The notes beneath the pieces were generated by a model. That model ran no database searches. It was not told the origin of the DNA and worked only from the letters and a program-made list of their open reading frames with translations. Made by a program: the position numbers and the translations under genes. This document shows, piece by piece, positions 1-8,339 of a DNA stretch of 64,000 bases (position 1 is the stretch's first letter; each line of letters starts with the position of its first letter). Source of the stretch: Microbacterium helvum (GTDB lineage: Bacteria > Actinomycetota > Actinomycetes > Actinomycetales > Microbacteriaceae); contig NZ_JACXZS010000002.1 in NCBI RefSeq assembly GCF_014779795.1, positions 186,001-250,000 of the forward strand. The letters run 5' to 3'.

Positions 1-346
1 GGTGCTGCGTGTCGCGGCAGGCGACGCGCACCAGCAGATCCACCTGACCCGACAGGCCGTGGGCCTGTACGACCTCGGGCACGCGCGCGAGCTCGACGGC
101 GATGCGGGGAAGGTCGGCCTGCCGCACCATGACGCTGATGAAGGCCTCGATCGGGAACCCGAGGGCCGCCGACGAGATCGCGCGCTCGTAAGAGAGGAAC
201 ACGCCCGTGCGCTCCAGCCGGGCCATGCGCGCCTGGACGGTGTTGCGCGACAGCCCCAGCCGTTCGGCGAGCGCGACGACGGTCGCGCGGGGATCGGCAG
301 AGAGCGCCGCGAGCAGCTCCAGGTCGACGTGATCGAGGGCACTCAT
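1..346 (-). CDS. Lrp/AsnC-family transcriptional regulator (partial, 3' end cut by window edge)
   Basis: The minus strand encodes about 115 residues beginning MSALDHVDLELLAALSADPR from ATG at 346 and stays open to the window edge. Residues about 20-50 form the Lrp-type helix-turn-helix (ALAERLGLSRNTVQARM), followed by the start of the ligand-sensing RAM domain (IEAFISVMVRQADLPRIA). The missing part is the C-terminal half of the RAM domain. The gene diverges from bkdABC. Lrp-family proteins beside bkd genes typically sense branched-chain amino acids and control that operon, so a local regulator is the natural inference. The family is clear; the effector is not shown by the sequence. Confidence 0.9.
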   Translation of the reverse strand, partial: MSALDHVDLELLAALSADPRATVVALAERLGLSRNTVQARMARLERTGVFLSYERAISSAALGFPIEAFISVMVRQADLPRIAVELARVPEVVQAHGLSGQVDLLVRVACRDTQH

Positions 347-350
347 AGTG

Positions 351-372
351 CGAAACGTTAGCACGGGTTTCG
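351..372. promoter_or_regulatory. Inverted repeat at the lrp start
   Basis: CGAAAC (351-356) and GTTTCG (367-372) are perfect 6-bp arms separated by 10 nt, just upstream of the lrp start codon at 346. The position suits an autoregulatory operator. The assignment is positional inference only. Confidence 0.35.
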
Positions 373-392
373 GGGGCAGAATTCATCAACAT

Positions 393-419
393 GCTCAAGC
401 GGATCCCGAATGCTTGAGC
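393..419. promoter_or_regulatory. Inverted repeat in the lrp-bkdA divergent region (candidate Lrp operator)
   Basis: GCTCAAGC (393-400) and GCTTGAGC (412-419) are perfect 8-bp arms with an 11-nt spacer, so half-site centres lie about two helical turns apart. The repeat lies midway between the divergent lrp and bkdA starts, as expected for a dimeric regulator. A rho-independent terminator is unlikely because no gene ends here. Confidence 0.45.
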
Positions 420-518
420 GAGGTGCGACCCCGACGTAGCCTCGAGGTGTCGGCGAAGAGGCCGGCGCGCACACGAGGCGGCTCCTCACAAGGGGGCCCG
501 CAACGAGGAGTGATGACG

Positions 519-1658
519 ATGACGCACACCCTGACCCCCACGGCGGATCTCGGCACCGATATCGAGGATGTCGCCCGCCTGCTCACCCCCGACGGCGAGC
601 GCATCGCCGATCCCGAACTCGACCGCTGGATCGCGGACGTCGACTCGGCCGCGCTGCGGTCGCTGTATCGCGACCTGGTGCTGCTGCGCCGCATCGACGT
701 CGAAGGCGTCGCCCTGCAGCGGCAGGGGCAGCTCGGCCTGTGGCCGCCCTGTCAGGGCCAGGAGGCGACGCAGATCGGCACCGCCCGGGCCCTGCGCGCC
801 GACGACTTCGCGTTCCCCAGCTACCGCGAGACGGGCGTCGTCTACGCCCGCGGCGGCAAGCCCTCGGACTTCGTGCTGGCCTGGCGCGGCGAGGAGCACT
901 CCACCTACGACCCGTACGAGCTGAACACCGCGACCCAGCAGATCATCATCGGCGCGCAGTCGCTGCACGCGGTCGGCTACGCGATGGGCGTCCAGCGCGA
1001 CGGGACCGACCAGGTGTCCGTGGCGTACTTCGGCGATGGAGCGTCCAGTCAGGGCGACGTCAACGAGGCGATGGTCTTCGCCTCGTCGTTCGGCGCGCCC
1101 GTCGTCTTCGTGTGTACGAACAACCAGTGGGCGATCTCGGAGCCCGTCGCCCTGCAGGCGAAGGTCCCGATCGCCGGCCGCGCGCCGGGTTTCGGCATCC
1201 CGAGCATGCGGGTGGACGGCAATGATGTGCTGGCGTGCCTCGCCGCGATGCGCTGGGCACTCGACCACGCCCGCAGCGGCAAGGGACCGGCCTTCATCGA
1301 GGCGGTCACATACCGGATGGGCCCGCACACCACGTCGGACGACCCGACCCGCTACCGCGACAAGGACGAGGTCGAGACCTGGCGGCGCCGCGATCCGATC
1401 GCCCGCGTCGAGGCGCTGCTGCGCTCGCGCGGCGAGTTCGACGACGCGTTCGTCGCGAGTGTGGACAGGGATGCCGACACGCTGGCCGCCTCCGTCCGCG
1501 AGGCGGCGATGACGGCCACGACCCGGGCGCCGCTCACGGTGCTCGACCACGTGTACGCCGAGCCCCACTCGGGCATCGACGAGCAGCGCGAGTGGTTCGG
1601 CGCGTATCTCGACGGCTTTGCTCCCGTCGAGCTCAGTGCTCCCGCGCAGGAGGCGTGA
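519..1658 (+). CDS. bkdA: Branched-chain 2-oxoacid dehydrogenase E1 component, alpha subunit
   Basis: This thiamine-diphosphate-dependent E1 alpha subunit (379 aa) decarboxylates 2-oxoacids in the dehydrogenase complex. The TPP motif is visible as GDGASSQGD near residue 172 and ends with CTNN near residue 200. The start at 519 is preferred over in-frame GTG 510 and ATG 513 because GAGGAG (505-510) lies 8 nt upstream of it. The gene is followed after 1 nt by the beta subunit. Pyruvate or acetoin dehydrogenase E1 are alternatives by sequence family. The adjacent leucine-degradation genes, in the same grouping as M. tuberculosis bkdABC (Rv2495c-Rv2497c), favour the branched-chain substrate. Confidence 0.88.
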   Translation: MTHTLTPTADLGTDIEDVARLLTPDGERIADPELDRWIADVDSAALRSLYRDLVLLRRIDVEGVALQRQGQLGLWPPCQGQEATQIGTARALRADDFAFPSYRETGVVYARGGKPSDFVLAWRGEEHSTYDPYELNTATQQIIIGAQSLHAVGYAMGVQRDGTDQVSVAYFGDGASSQGDVNEAMVFASSFGAPVVFVCTNNQWAISEPVALQAKVPIAGRAPGFGIPSMRVDGNDVLACLAAMRWALDHARSGKGPAFIEAVTYRMGPHTTSDDPTRYRDKDEVETWRRRDPIARVEALLRSRGEFDDAFVASVDRDADTLAASVREAAMTATTRAPLTVLDHVYAEPHSGIDEQREWFGAYLDGFAPVELSAPAQEA

Positions 1659-1659
1659 C

Positions 1660-2673
1660 ATGGCGCAGCTGACGATGGCGAAGGCCATCAACGAAGGTCT
1701 CCGCCGTGCGATGGCGGACGACGACAGGGTCCTCGTCATGGGCGAGGACATCGGCAAGCTCGGTGGCGTGTTCCGCATCACCGACGGGCTGCAGTCGCAG
1801 TTCGGGGCGCAGCGTGTGATCGACACCCCGCTCGCCGAGGCGGGCATCATGGGCACGGCCGTCGGACTCGCGTTCCGCGGCTACCGTCCCGTGGTCGAGA
1901 TCCAGTTCGACGGCTTCGTCTACCCGGCGTTCGACCAGATCGTGTGCCAGGTGGCGAAGCTGCACTACCGCACGCGCGGCAACGTCACGATGCCGATCAC
2001 GATCCGCATCCCGTGGGCCGGCGGCGTGGGCGCCGCCGAGCACCACTCCGAGTCGCCCGAGGCGTACTTCGTGCACACGTCGGGACTTCGCGTCGTGGCG
2101 GTGTCGAACCCGCAGGACGCATATGTCATGCTGCGTCAGGCGATCGCCTCGAACGACCCGGTGGTCTACTTCGAGCCCAAGCGCCTGTACCACTCGAAGG
2201 GCGAGGTCGACCTCGACCTGCCGCTGGCCGACGCGCCGCCCATGGGACTGGCGCGGATCGCGCGGCCGGGCACCGACGTGACACTGCTGACGTATGGTGC
2301 ACAGGTGGCGACCGCGATGGATGCCGCCACCGCCGCCGAGGACGACGGGGTGTCGATCGAGGTCATCGATCTGCGCTCGATCTCTCCCGTCGATTACCGG
2401 ACCGTGACGGCGTCGGTCCGCAAGACCGGCCGCGTCGTGGTGACCCACGAGGCCGCGCGCGAGGCCGGTGTGGGCGCGGAGCTCATCGCCAGTGTCACCG
2501 AGCGCTGCTTCAACTACCTTGAGGCGGCGCCGCAGCGGGTGACCGGTCACGACATCCCGTACCCGCCCGCGAAGCTCGAGAAGCATCATCTGCCCGATCT
2601 CGACCGCATCCTCGACGCCGTCGACCGCGTCATGGACCGGCCGAACAGCCTTTCGGGGGTGGCGGACCGATGA
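1660..2673 (+). CDS. bkdB: Branched-chain 2-oxoacid dehydrogenase E1 component, beta subunit
   Basis: The 337-aa product (MAQLTMAKAINEGLRRAM...) has the transketolase pyrimidine-binding domain in its N-terminal half (VLVMGEDIGKLGGVFRIT) and the transketolase C-terminal domain after about residue 200. It pairs with the alpha subunit to form the E1 heterotetramer. ATG 1660 is chosen because AGGAGG (1648-1653) precedes it and the product begins at the conserved N terminus; an upstream in-frame start would only add residues read from the end of bkdA. Its stop overlaps the next start as ATGA, so translation is probably coupled to E2. Confidence 0.9.
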   Translation: MAQLTMAKAINEGLRRAMADDDRVLVMGEDIGKLGGVFRITDGLQSQFGAQRVIDTPLAEAGIMGTAVGLAFRGYRPVVEIQFDGFVYPAFDQIVCQVAKLHYRTRGNVTMPITIRIPWAGGVGAAEHHSESPEAYFVHTSGLRVVAVSNPQDAYVMLRQAIASNDPVVYFEPKRLYHSKGEVDLDLPLADAPPMGLARIARPGTDVTLLTYGAQVATAMDAATAAEDDGVSIEVIDLRSISPVDYRTVTASVRKTGRVVVTHEAAREAGVGAELIASVTERCFNYLEAAPQRVTGHDIPYPPAKLEKHHLPDLDRILDAVDRVMDRPNSLSGVADR

Positions 2674-4079
2674 CGCAGGACTTCCGACTGCCCGATCTCG
2701 GCGAGGGTCTTCCCGAGGCCGAGCTCGTGCAATGGCTCGTCGCCGTGGGCGACACGGTCGCGCTCAACCAGACGATGGCCGAGGTCGAGACCGCGAAGGC
2801 GGTCGTCGAGCTGCCGTCGCCGTACGCCGGCACGATCACCGCGCTCCACGCCGACGCCGGTGACGTGATCGAGGTGGGCTCAGTGCTCGTCACGTTCGAT
2901 ACGGGTCAGGGGGATGCCGCACCGCAGCCGGTCGCCGTGACGGAGCAGTCCGCGCCCGCGGCCGACGGCGAGAAGGCCGAACCGAACCTGGTCGGGTACG
3001 GCGCCGCCCCGCGCGGCGCCGGACGACCGCAGCGGCGCGCACGGGTCGCGGGACCGGCATCCACCCGGTCCGACACCGCCGTCCTCGAAGCCGCACCGCA
3101 CGACGCGATCACTCTCGACGCGCCCGGCTTCGGCGACAACGGCGGACAGGCCCCGGAGCGCCCGCGGTCGACGCCGCCGGTGCGGGCCCTCGCGAAGCAG
3201 CTCGGGATCGACCTCGCGCTCGTCGAGGCGACGGGAGCGTCCGGCGTCATCACGCGCGCCGATGTCGAAGCGTATGCCGAACGCGTCGGGGTCGCGGCGA
3301 CGCAGGGTGCGGCGGCGGTCGAGGACTCCGGCGTCCCCGACACCGCTGAGGAGCTCGCGCCGGAACGCGCGCCGGGGGAGCGGACGACGCGCACCCCCAT
3401 CCGCGGGGTGCGACGGATGACGGCGGACGCGATGGTGCGCAGCGCCTTCACGGCTCCGCACGTGACCACCTTCCTCACCGTGGACGTCACCGCCACCAGC
3501 GAGCTCATCGCGTCGCTGAAGGCGGACAAGGCCCTCGCCGACCACCGCATCGGCGTGATGGCCGTGGCGGCCAAGGCCGCCTGTCTCGCGCTGGGGCGCC
3601 ACCCGGGGCTCAATTCGAAGTGGGACGACGAGGCGGGCGAGATCGTCGAGCATCACTATGTCAACCTCGGCATCGCCGCGGCCACGGGGCGCGGGCTCGT
3701 CGTGCCCAACATCCGCGACGCGCACGAGCTCACGCTCGTGGAGCTCGCGGATGCGATCCGCGCGCTCGCCGAGACGGCGCGTGCGGGTAAGACGGCGCCG
3801 GCCGACATGATGGGCGGCACCTTCTCGATAACGAACGTCGGGGTGTTCGGCGTGGATGCGGGCACGCCGATCATCAACCCGGGGGAGGCGGGCATCCTGG
3901 CGCTCGGCGCGGTGCGACGCCAGCCGTGGGAGCACCGCGGCGAGATCGCGCTGCGCGACGTCATGACGCTCGCGCTGTCGTTCGATCATCGACTGGTGGA
4001 CGGCGAGCAGGGGTCGCGGTTCCTGGTCGAGGTCGCCGACGTGCTGCGCGAGCCGGGGAGGGCGATGCTGCTGCGCTGA
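2670..4079 (+). CDS. bkdC: Dihydrolipoamide acyltransferase (E2) of the branched-chain 2-oxoacid dehydrogenase
   Basis: The 469-aa E2 transfers the acyl group from E1 to CoA. Residues 1-75 are one lipoyl domain with the lipoyl-lysine K43 (VETAKAVVELPS). A proline/alanine-rich linker leads to an E3/E1-binding domain at about 170-205 (VRALAKQLGIDLALVEATG). The catalytic domain from about 240 ends with the active-site motif DHRLVDG near residue 440. A single lipoyl domain fits bkd-type E2. No E3 (lipoamide dehydrogenase) gene lies in the window, so E3 must be supplied from elsewhere. A strong hairpin follows the stop. Confidence 0.9.
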   Translation: MTQDFRLPDLGEGLPEAELVQWLVAVGDTVALNQTMAEVETAKAVVELPSPYAGTITALHADAGDVIEVGSVLVTFDTGQGDAAPQPVAVTEQSAPAADGEKAEPNLVGYGAAPRGAGRPQRRARVAGPASTRSDTAVLEAAPHDAITLDAPGFGDNGGQAPERPRSTPPVRALAKQLGIDLALVEATGASGVITRADVEAYAERVGVAATQGAAAVEDSGVPDTAEELAPERAPGERTTRTPIRGVRRMTADAMVRSAFTAPHVTTFLTVDVTATSELIASLKADKALADHRIGVMAVAAKAACLALGRHPGLNSKWDDEAGEIVEHHYVNLGIAAATGRGLVVPNIRDAHELTLVELADAIRALAETARAGKTAPADMMGGTFSITNVGVFGVDAGTPIINPGEAGILALGAVRRQPWEHRGEIALRDVMTLALSFDHRLVDGEQGSRFLVEVADVLREPGRAMLLR

Positions 4080-4093
4080 GCCGCGGCGGCATC

Positions 4094-4123
4094 GATCGGC
4101 CGGCCCTGCGGGGCCGGCCGATC
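4094..4123. terminator. Bidirectional hairpin terminator
   Basis: A perfect 13-bp stem (4094-4106 with 4111-4123) closes a 4-nt loop between the convergent bkdC and phospholipase genes. The right arm overlaps the phospholipase stop codon. The stem is very GC-rich with only a short T tract, as is usual in actinobacteria. Confidence 0.75.
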
Positions 4124-5936
4124 AGTCCTTCTTGGGGTAGAAGAGCCCGAGTCCCTTGGCCTGCAGGAGGCGGTACGCGTCGGCGTAACTCTGCGGGTCC
4201 TCGCCGTCCGCGCTGCCGTACTTGGCCAGCAGCAGGCCGAGCAGCCCCTTGCCGGGCGGACTCAGCGGTTTGTCGCGGTGCGGCCCGTTCTTGAGGTCGG
4301 TGCGCTGATCCTCGGCGGTGTTCGGTGGGACGTACAGCGGATGCACCAGCGGCCAGGTCGCGGGATCGCGTGGTCGGTCCAGATTGACGACCGAGTACAG
4401 ATCGCGCGCCTCGGCATCGCGACGGGTCAGCGGCCGCAGCCCGTGCCGCTTCGCGAGCGTGGCCGCGAGCGCCCCGTGGTGCATCTCGTCGTGCACGATC
4501 GTCCCGGCGCGCGTGTAGGCCGACACGGCGATCGCCGGCACGCGCAGTCCGAGACGGTCGAAGGCGAAGCCCATCTCGCCCGTCGCCGCGTCGGCGTGCG
4601 GCGGGATCGCGGCCGGTGGCACCACGTGGTCGTAGGTGCCGCCGTGCTCGTCGAAGGTGATGAGCAGCAGCGTGTTCATCGCGTTCGAGCCGTCCGGGCT
4701 CGCGCTGGTGCGGATCGCGTCGTACACCTCGGCGACGAGCTTCTCGCCGGCGCGGACGTCCGACACGGCCGAATCGAGCACCGGCTCGCCGTCGACGTCG
4801 CTCTCGCGGTACACGCCGACGGGCGGGTGGAAGTCGTTGTGGTTGTAGACGAGACGCGGCTCGATGAACGCGTAGGCAGGCAGCGTGCCGTTCTTCGCGT
4901 CGCGCGAGAACTCGTCCATGTACACGAAGTGATCCGTGCGCCAGTACTTCTCCAGGCTCGGCGAGTGCAGGATCCCGGTGAGCGAGACCAGCTGCAGCTC
5001 GTCGAAGTAGACCTTCCAGGTGAGTCCGGCCTCTTCGAGCCGGTCGAACACGGTCGGCGTCGCATCGGCCTCGAGCCACTTGCGATAGCCGCCGTGGTCG
5101 CGGTTGGTGACGAATCCGTGCGAGGTCGACGCGTGGAAGAAGGACCGGTTGCAGTACGTCTGGGACGGCACCGCGCAGAACCACGCGTCGAAGACGGCGA
5201 ACTCCTGCGCGAGCGTGGAGAGCACCGGCAGCTGTTCGGGCGAGAACCCGCCCATGATCCGCGACACCTCGTCGAGGCTCGGCTCGGTGCCGTGGCGGAG
5301 CCGAACGAGGTTGTTGCGGTAATCGAGGGCGAAGCCGTCCATCGTCGGCGTCGTCCCCCGCCGCGGAGCGTTGAACGGCGCGACCATCTCCGGAATGTCG
5401 GCGGCGGCGTTGCGCGCCGGATCCACCACGCCGAACAGCTGGGTGTTGACGTGCGGGTACTCCTCGCCGGGATCGGGATCCGGGCTGCCCATGATCGCGT
5501 CGGTGCCGCCGGTGTAGACGTGTGCGGCGATGCGCTCGCCGGTCGGAGCGCGGTTGGCATAGTCGCCGAACTCCAAGCCGTCGAACGTCTCACCGTCGGG
5601 CAGCGTCTCACGCGTGTAGAGCCGGCCGAGCAGATTGTCGAACGATCGGTTCTCGCCCATGAGCACGACGACGTGGTCGAACCCGGGCTCCGCTCGTGGG
5701 GGCACCGCGCCGAGATCGCCGGATCCTTCGCGGACGCCGAGCTCGTGTCCGATCGTGGCGCCGCCGGTGGCGCCGATGGCGCCGCCCACGACCAGCCCCG
5801 CCGTCGCGATGCCGCCGAGCTTCAAGAAGTCACGACGTGAGCCCTCGTCGATCTCGGGCGCCGGCGGGCGCGCAGGCTCGGCCGGCTCGCCGCCCGCTGC
5901 CGGCTCTGCTCCGCTCTCGTGGCTCGCCCCCGCCAT
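4122..5936 (-). CDS. Tat-exported phosphoesterase (phospholipase C / acid phosphatase family)
   Basis: The 604-aa product belongs to the phosphoesterase family that includes bacterial phospholipases C. After an acidic, proline-rich start, residues about 33-60 carry a twin-arginine signal (SRRDFLKLGG) followed by a Gly/Ala-rich hydrophobic stretch. The family core begins with FDHVVVLMGENRSFDNLLG, which holds metal-binding Glu and Asn residues. LLITFDEHGGTYDHVVPP in the C-terminal half is the second metal-binding block. It probably hydrolyses phospholipids or other phosphate esters outside the membrane; tatA and tatC lie at 29207-30283. It separates the bkd and leucine operons, which are adjacent in mycobacteria. 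The substrate cannot be read from the sequence. Confidence 0.85.
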   Translation of the reverse strand: MAGASHESGAEPAAGGEPAEPARPPAPEIDEGSRRDFLKLGGIATAGLVVGGAIGATGGATIGHELGVREGSGDLGAVPPRAEPGFDHVVVLMGENRSFDNLLGRLYTRETLPDGETFDGLEFGDYANRAPTGERIAAHVYTGGTDAIMGSPDPDPGEEYPHVNTQLFGVVDPARNAAADIPEMVAPFNAPRRGTTPTMDGFALDYRNNLVRLRHGTEPSLDEVSRIMGGFSPEQLPVLSTLAQEFAVFDAWFCAVPSQTYCNRSFFHASTSHGFVTNRDHGGYRKWLEADATPTVFDRLEEAGLTWKVYFDELQLVSLTGILHSPSLEKYWRTDHFVYMDEFSRDAKNGTLPAYAFIEPRLVYNHNDFHPPVGVYRESDVDGEPVLDSAVSDVRAGEKLVAEVYDAIRTSASPDGSNAMNTLLLITFDEHGGTYDHVVPPAAIPPHADAATGEMGFAFDRLGLRVPAIAVSAYTRAGTIVHDEMHHGALAATLAKRHGLRPLTRRDAEARDLYSVVNLDRPRDPATWPLVHPLYVPPNTAEDQRTDLKNGPHRDKPLSPPGKGLLGLLLAKYGSADGEDPQSYADAYRLLQAKGLGLFYPKKD

Positions 5937-5969
5937 CCTGTTCAGACTAGGCGGTGACGTCGCGCAGGA

Positions 5970-6566
5970 TCAGGCGGTGAGTGCGGCGCGGGCCATCGAG
6001 CGGAGGATGCCGCGGACTTCGGAGTCGGCGGGCCGTGAGCGCCCGACGCGCACGGTGTGGGGCGTGGAGTTGATGAGGCCGAAGCACGCGTGCGCGCGCA
6101 CCCGCAGGTCGTCGTCCTCGCGGTCGGGGTGGACGACCGACAGGATGCCGATCCACACCTCGACGTACTCGCGCTGCAGCCGCCGCACGGTGTGGCGGTC
6201 CTCGTCGCTGAGACTCGCCATGTCGCGGTCCTGCACGCGGATGACATCCGCGTCGTGCAGAGCGAACGCGACGTGGAAGTCGATCAGGGCGTCGAGCTGC
6301 GCATCGGCGCCCTCGTGCGTCGCCACGACCGCGCGGCCGCCGGCCAACAGCCGCTCGCTCACCTCGACCAGGATCGCGCCCAGCAGTGCCTGCTTGCCCG
6401 CGAAGTGCCGGTACAGCGCGGGACCGCTGATGCCGACGGCGCTGCCGATGTCTTCGAGGCTCACGCCGCTGAAGCCGCGCTCGGCGAACAGCGTTGCAGC
6501 CTGCTGCAGGATGGCGGCGTGGCGATCGGCCTTGGCGCGGTTGCGGTCGGTGACACCGTTTGTCAT
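5970..6566 (-). CDS. TetR/AcrR regulator of the leucine-degradation operon
   Basis: The 198-aa protein has an N-terminal TetR DNA-binding domain (ILQQAATLFAERGFSGVSL, then GISGPALYRHFAGKQALL) and a variable ligand-binding C-terminal half. It diverges from the acyl-CoA carboxylase operon. Two copies of a 16-bp palindrome lie in the shared intergenic region. A TetR gene (Rv2506) occupies the corresponding place in the mycobacterial leucine cluster, and TetR-type LiuQ regulators control such genes elsewhere. Repression relieved by an acyl-CoA intermediate is inferred. Confidence 0.85.
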   Translation of the reverse strand: MTNGVTDRNRAKADRHAAILQQAATLFAERGFSGVSLEDIGSAVGISGPALYRHFAGKQALLGAILVEVSERLLAGGRAVVATHEGADAQLDALIDFHVAFALHDADVIRVQDRDMASLSDEDRHTVRRLQREYVEVWIGILSVVHPDREDDDLRVRAHACFGLINSTPHTVRVGRSRPADSEVRGILRSMARAALTA

Positions 6567-6602
6567 CTGTGCTCCGGGGTGGCGGGAGGTCTTGCGAACT
6601 CA

Positions 6603-6644
6603 GTTAATGCTCGCTAACCTAAACCTCAGTTAGTGAACACTAAC
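6603..6644. promoter_or_regulatory. Twin TetR-type operators
   Basis: GTTAGTGAACACTAAC (6629-6644) is a perfect 7-2-7 palindrome. GTTAATGCTCGCTAAC (6603-6618) shares its outer GTTA/CTAAC and the central G/C positions. The centres are 26 bp apart. Both sit between the divergent TetR gene and the carboxylase operon, so binding could control both directions. Confidence 0.75.
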
Positions 6645-6729
6645 CAATCGGGATGCGCCGGGACAAGAACCCCGTCCACAGGTGTGACCCGATCGTGACG
6701 TCGACGAGGATGACACGGAGCGCAGAGCC

Positions 6730-8334
6730 ATGAGCGTGCTGACCACCGAGGCCCGGCCCGACGATGCGTTCGCGCGTGCCGAGAAGGCCCAGCGCGCGCT
6801 CGCCGAGGATCTGCGGCGGCGCCTGGCCGCGGCATCCCTCGGAGGTCCTGCCGCGGCGCGGGACCGTCACGTCGCCCGCGGCAAGCTGCTGCCTCGCGAC
6901 CGCGTCACGCGACTGCTCGACGAGGGGAGCCCCTTCGTCGAGATCGCCCCGCTCGCCGCGGAGGGCCTCTACGGCGGCGAGGCGCCGGCAGCGGGCGTCA
7001 TCGCCGGGATCGGGCTCGTGCACGGGCGGCACGTGATGGTCGTGTGCAACGACGCCACGGTCAAGGGCGGCACGTACTACCCGATGACGGTCAAGAAGCA
7101 TCTGCGCGCGCAAGAGGTCGCGCTGGAGAACCGGTTGCCCTGCGTCTACCTCGTCGACTCCGGTGGCGCGTTCCTGCCGATGCAGGACGAGGTGTTCCCC
7201 GACCGCGACCACTTCGGCCGCATCTTCTTCAACCAGGCCCGGCTCTCGGCCGCCGGCATCCCGCAGATCGCCGCCGTGCTCGGCTCGTGCACCGCCGGCG
7301 GCGCCTACGTGCCGGCCATGAGCGACGAGACGGTGATCGTGCGCAACCAGGGCACGATCTTCCTCGGCGGGCCGCCGCTCGTGAAGGCGGCGATCGGCGA
7401 AGTCGTGACGGCCGAAGAGCTCGGCGGGGGAGAGCTGCACGCGCGGCGGTCCGGGGTGGTCGACCACCTCGCCGAGGACGACGAGCACGCGCTGGAGATC
7501 GTCCGCGACATCGTCGCGACGCTGCCGCCGCCCGCGGAGCCGGCCTGGGAGGTCGTGCCGACGGTGGCGCCCGCCGCCGACCCTGCGGAGCTGTACGGCG
7601 TGGTGCCCGTCGACGTCAATCAGCCGTACGACGTGCGCGAGGTGATCGCGCGCCTGGTCGACGGCAGCGAGCTGCACGAGTTCAAGCGCGAGTACGGCAC
7701 GACGCTCGTCACCGGGTTCGCCCGCATCCACGGGCATCCGGTCGGGATCGTCGCCAACAACGGCGTGCTGTTCGGCGAGTCGGCCCTCAAGGGCGCCCAC
7801 TTCATCGAGCTGTGCGACCAGCGGGGCATCCCCCTGCTGTTCCTGCAGAACATCTCGGGCTTCATGGTCGGCCGGGACGCCGAGGCGGGCGGCATCGCGA
7901 AGGACGGCGCCAAGATGGTCACGGCCGTCGCGACCACCCGCGTGCCGAAGCTCACCGTCGTCATCGGCGGCTCGTTCGGCGCCGGCAACTACTCGATGTG
8001 CGGCCGGGCCTACTCGCCGCGGTTCCTGTGGACGTGGCCGGCTTCGCGCATCTCGGTGATGGGCGGCCCGCAGGCGGCGTCTGTGCTCTCGACCGTCAAG
8101 CGCGACCAGCTCGAAGCGCGCGGCGAGGAGTGGTCGGCCGACGACCAGGCCGCCTTCGAGGCGCCCATCCGGGCGCAGTACGAAGAGCAGGGCAACCCGT
8201 ACTACGCCACCGCGCGACTGTGGGACGACGGCATCGTCGACCCGCTCGACACCCGTGATCTGCTAGGCCTCGCCCTGGACGTCGTGTCGCGCACGCCGCT
8301 GTCGGAACCCCGCTTCGGCGTCTTCCGGATGTGA
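6730..8334 (+). CDS. Acyl-CoA carboxylase carboxyltransferase (beta) subunit, methylcrotonyl-CoA type
   Basis: The 534-aa biotin-dependent carboxyltransferase moves CO2 from carboxybiotin to an acyl-CoA. Both crotonase-fold halves are present, with glycine-rich oxyanion segments such as [12 protein letters not shown] and [11 protein letters not shown] in the N-terminal half and [20 protein letters not shown] in the C-terminal half. The last of these resembles methylcrotonyl-CoA carboxylase beta subunits. It corresponds by order to M. tuberculosis accD1 (Rv2502c), shown to act in leucine degradation. A purine-rich stretch precedes ATG 6730. The next gene encodes the partner alpha subunit. Confidence 0.88.
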   Translation: MSVLTTEARPDDAFARAEKAQRALAEDLRRRLAAASLGGPAAARDRHVARGKLLPRDRVTRLLDEGSPFVEIAPLAAEGLYGGEAPAAGVIAGIGLVHGRHVMVVCNDATVKGGTYYPMTVKKHLRAQEVALENRLPCVYLVDSGGAFLPMQDEVFPDRDHFGRIFFNQARLSAAGIPQIAAVLGSCTAGGAYVPAMSDETVIVRNQGTIFLGGPPLVKAAIGEVVTAEELGGGELHARRSGVVDHLAEDDEHALEIVRDIVATLPPPAEPAWEVVPTVAPAADPAELYGVVPVDVNQPYDVREVIARLVDGSELHEFKREYGTTLVTGFARIHGHPVGIVANNGVLFGESALKGAHFIELCDQRGIPLLFLQNISGFMVGRDAEAGGIAKDGAKMVTAVATTRVPKLTVVIGGSFGAGNYSMCGRAYSPRFLWTWPASRISVMGGPQAASVLSTVKRDQLEARGEEWSADDQAAFEAPIRAQYEEQGNPYYATARLWDDGIVDPLDTRDLLGLALDVVSRTPLSEPRFGVFRM

Positions 8335-8339
8335 GAGTC

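Noticed and set aside
4094..4123. Long palindrome considered as an operator
   Set aside because: It lies between convergent gene ends and overlaps a stop codon, so a terminator is the simpler reading.
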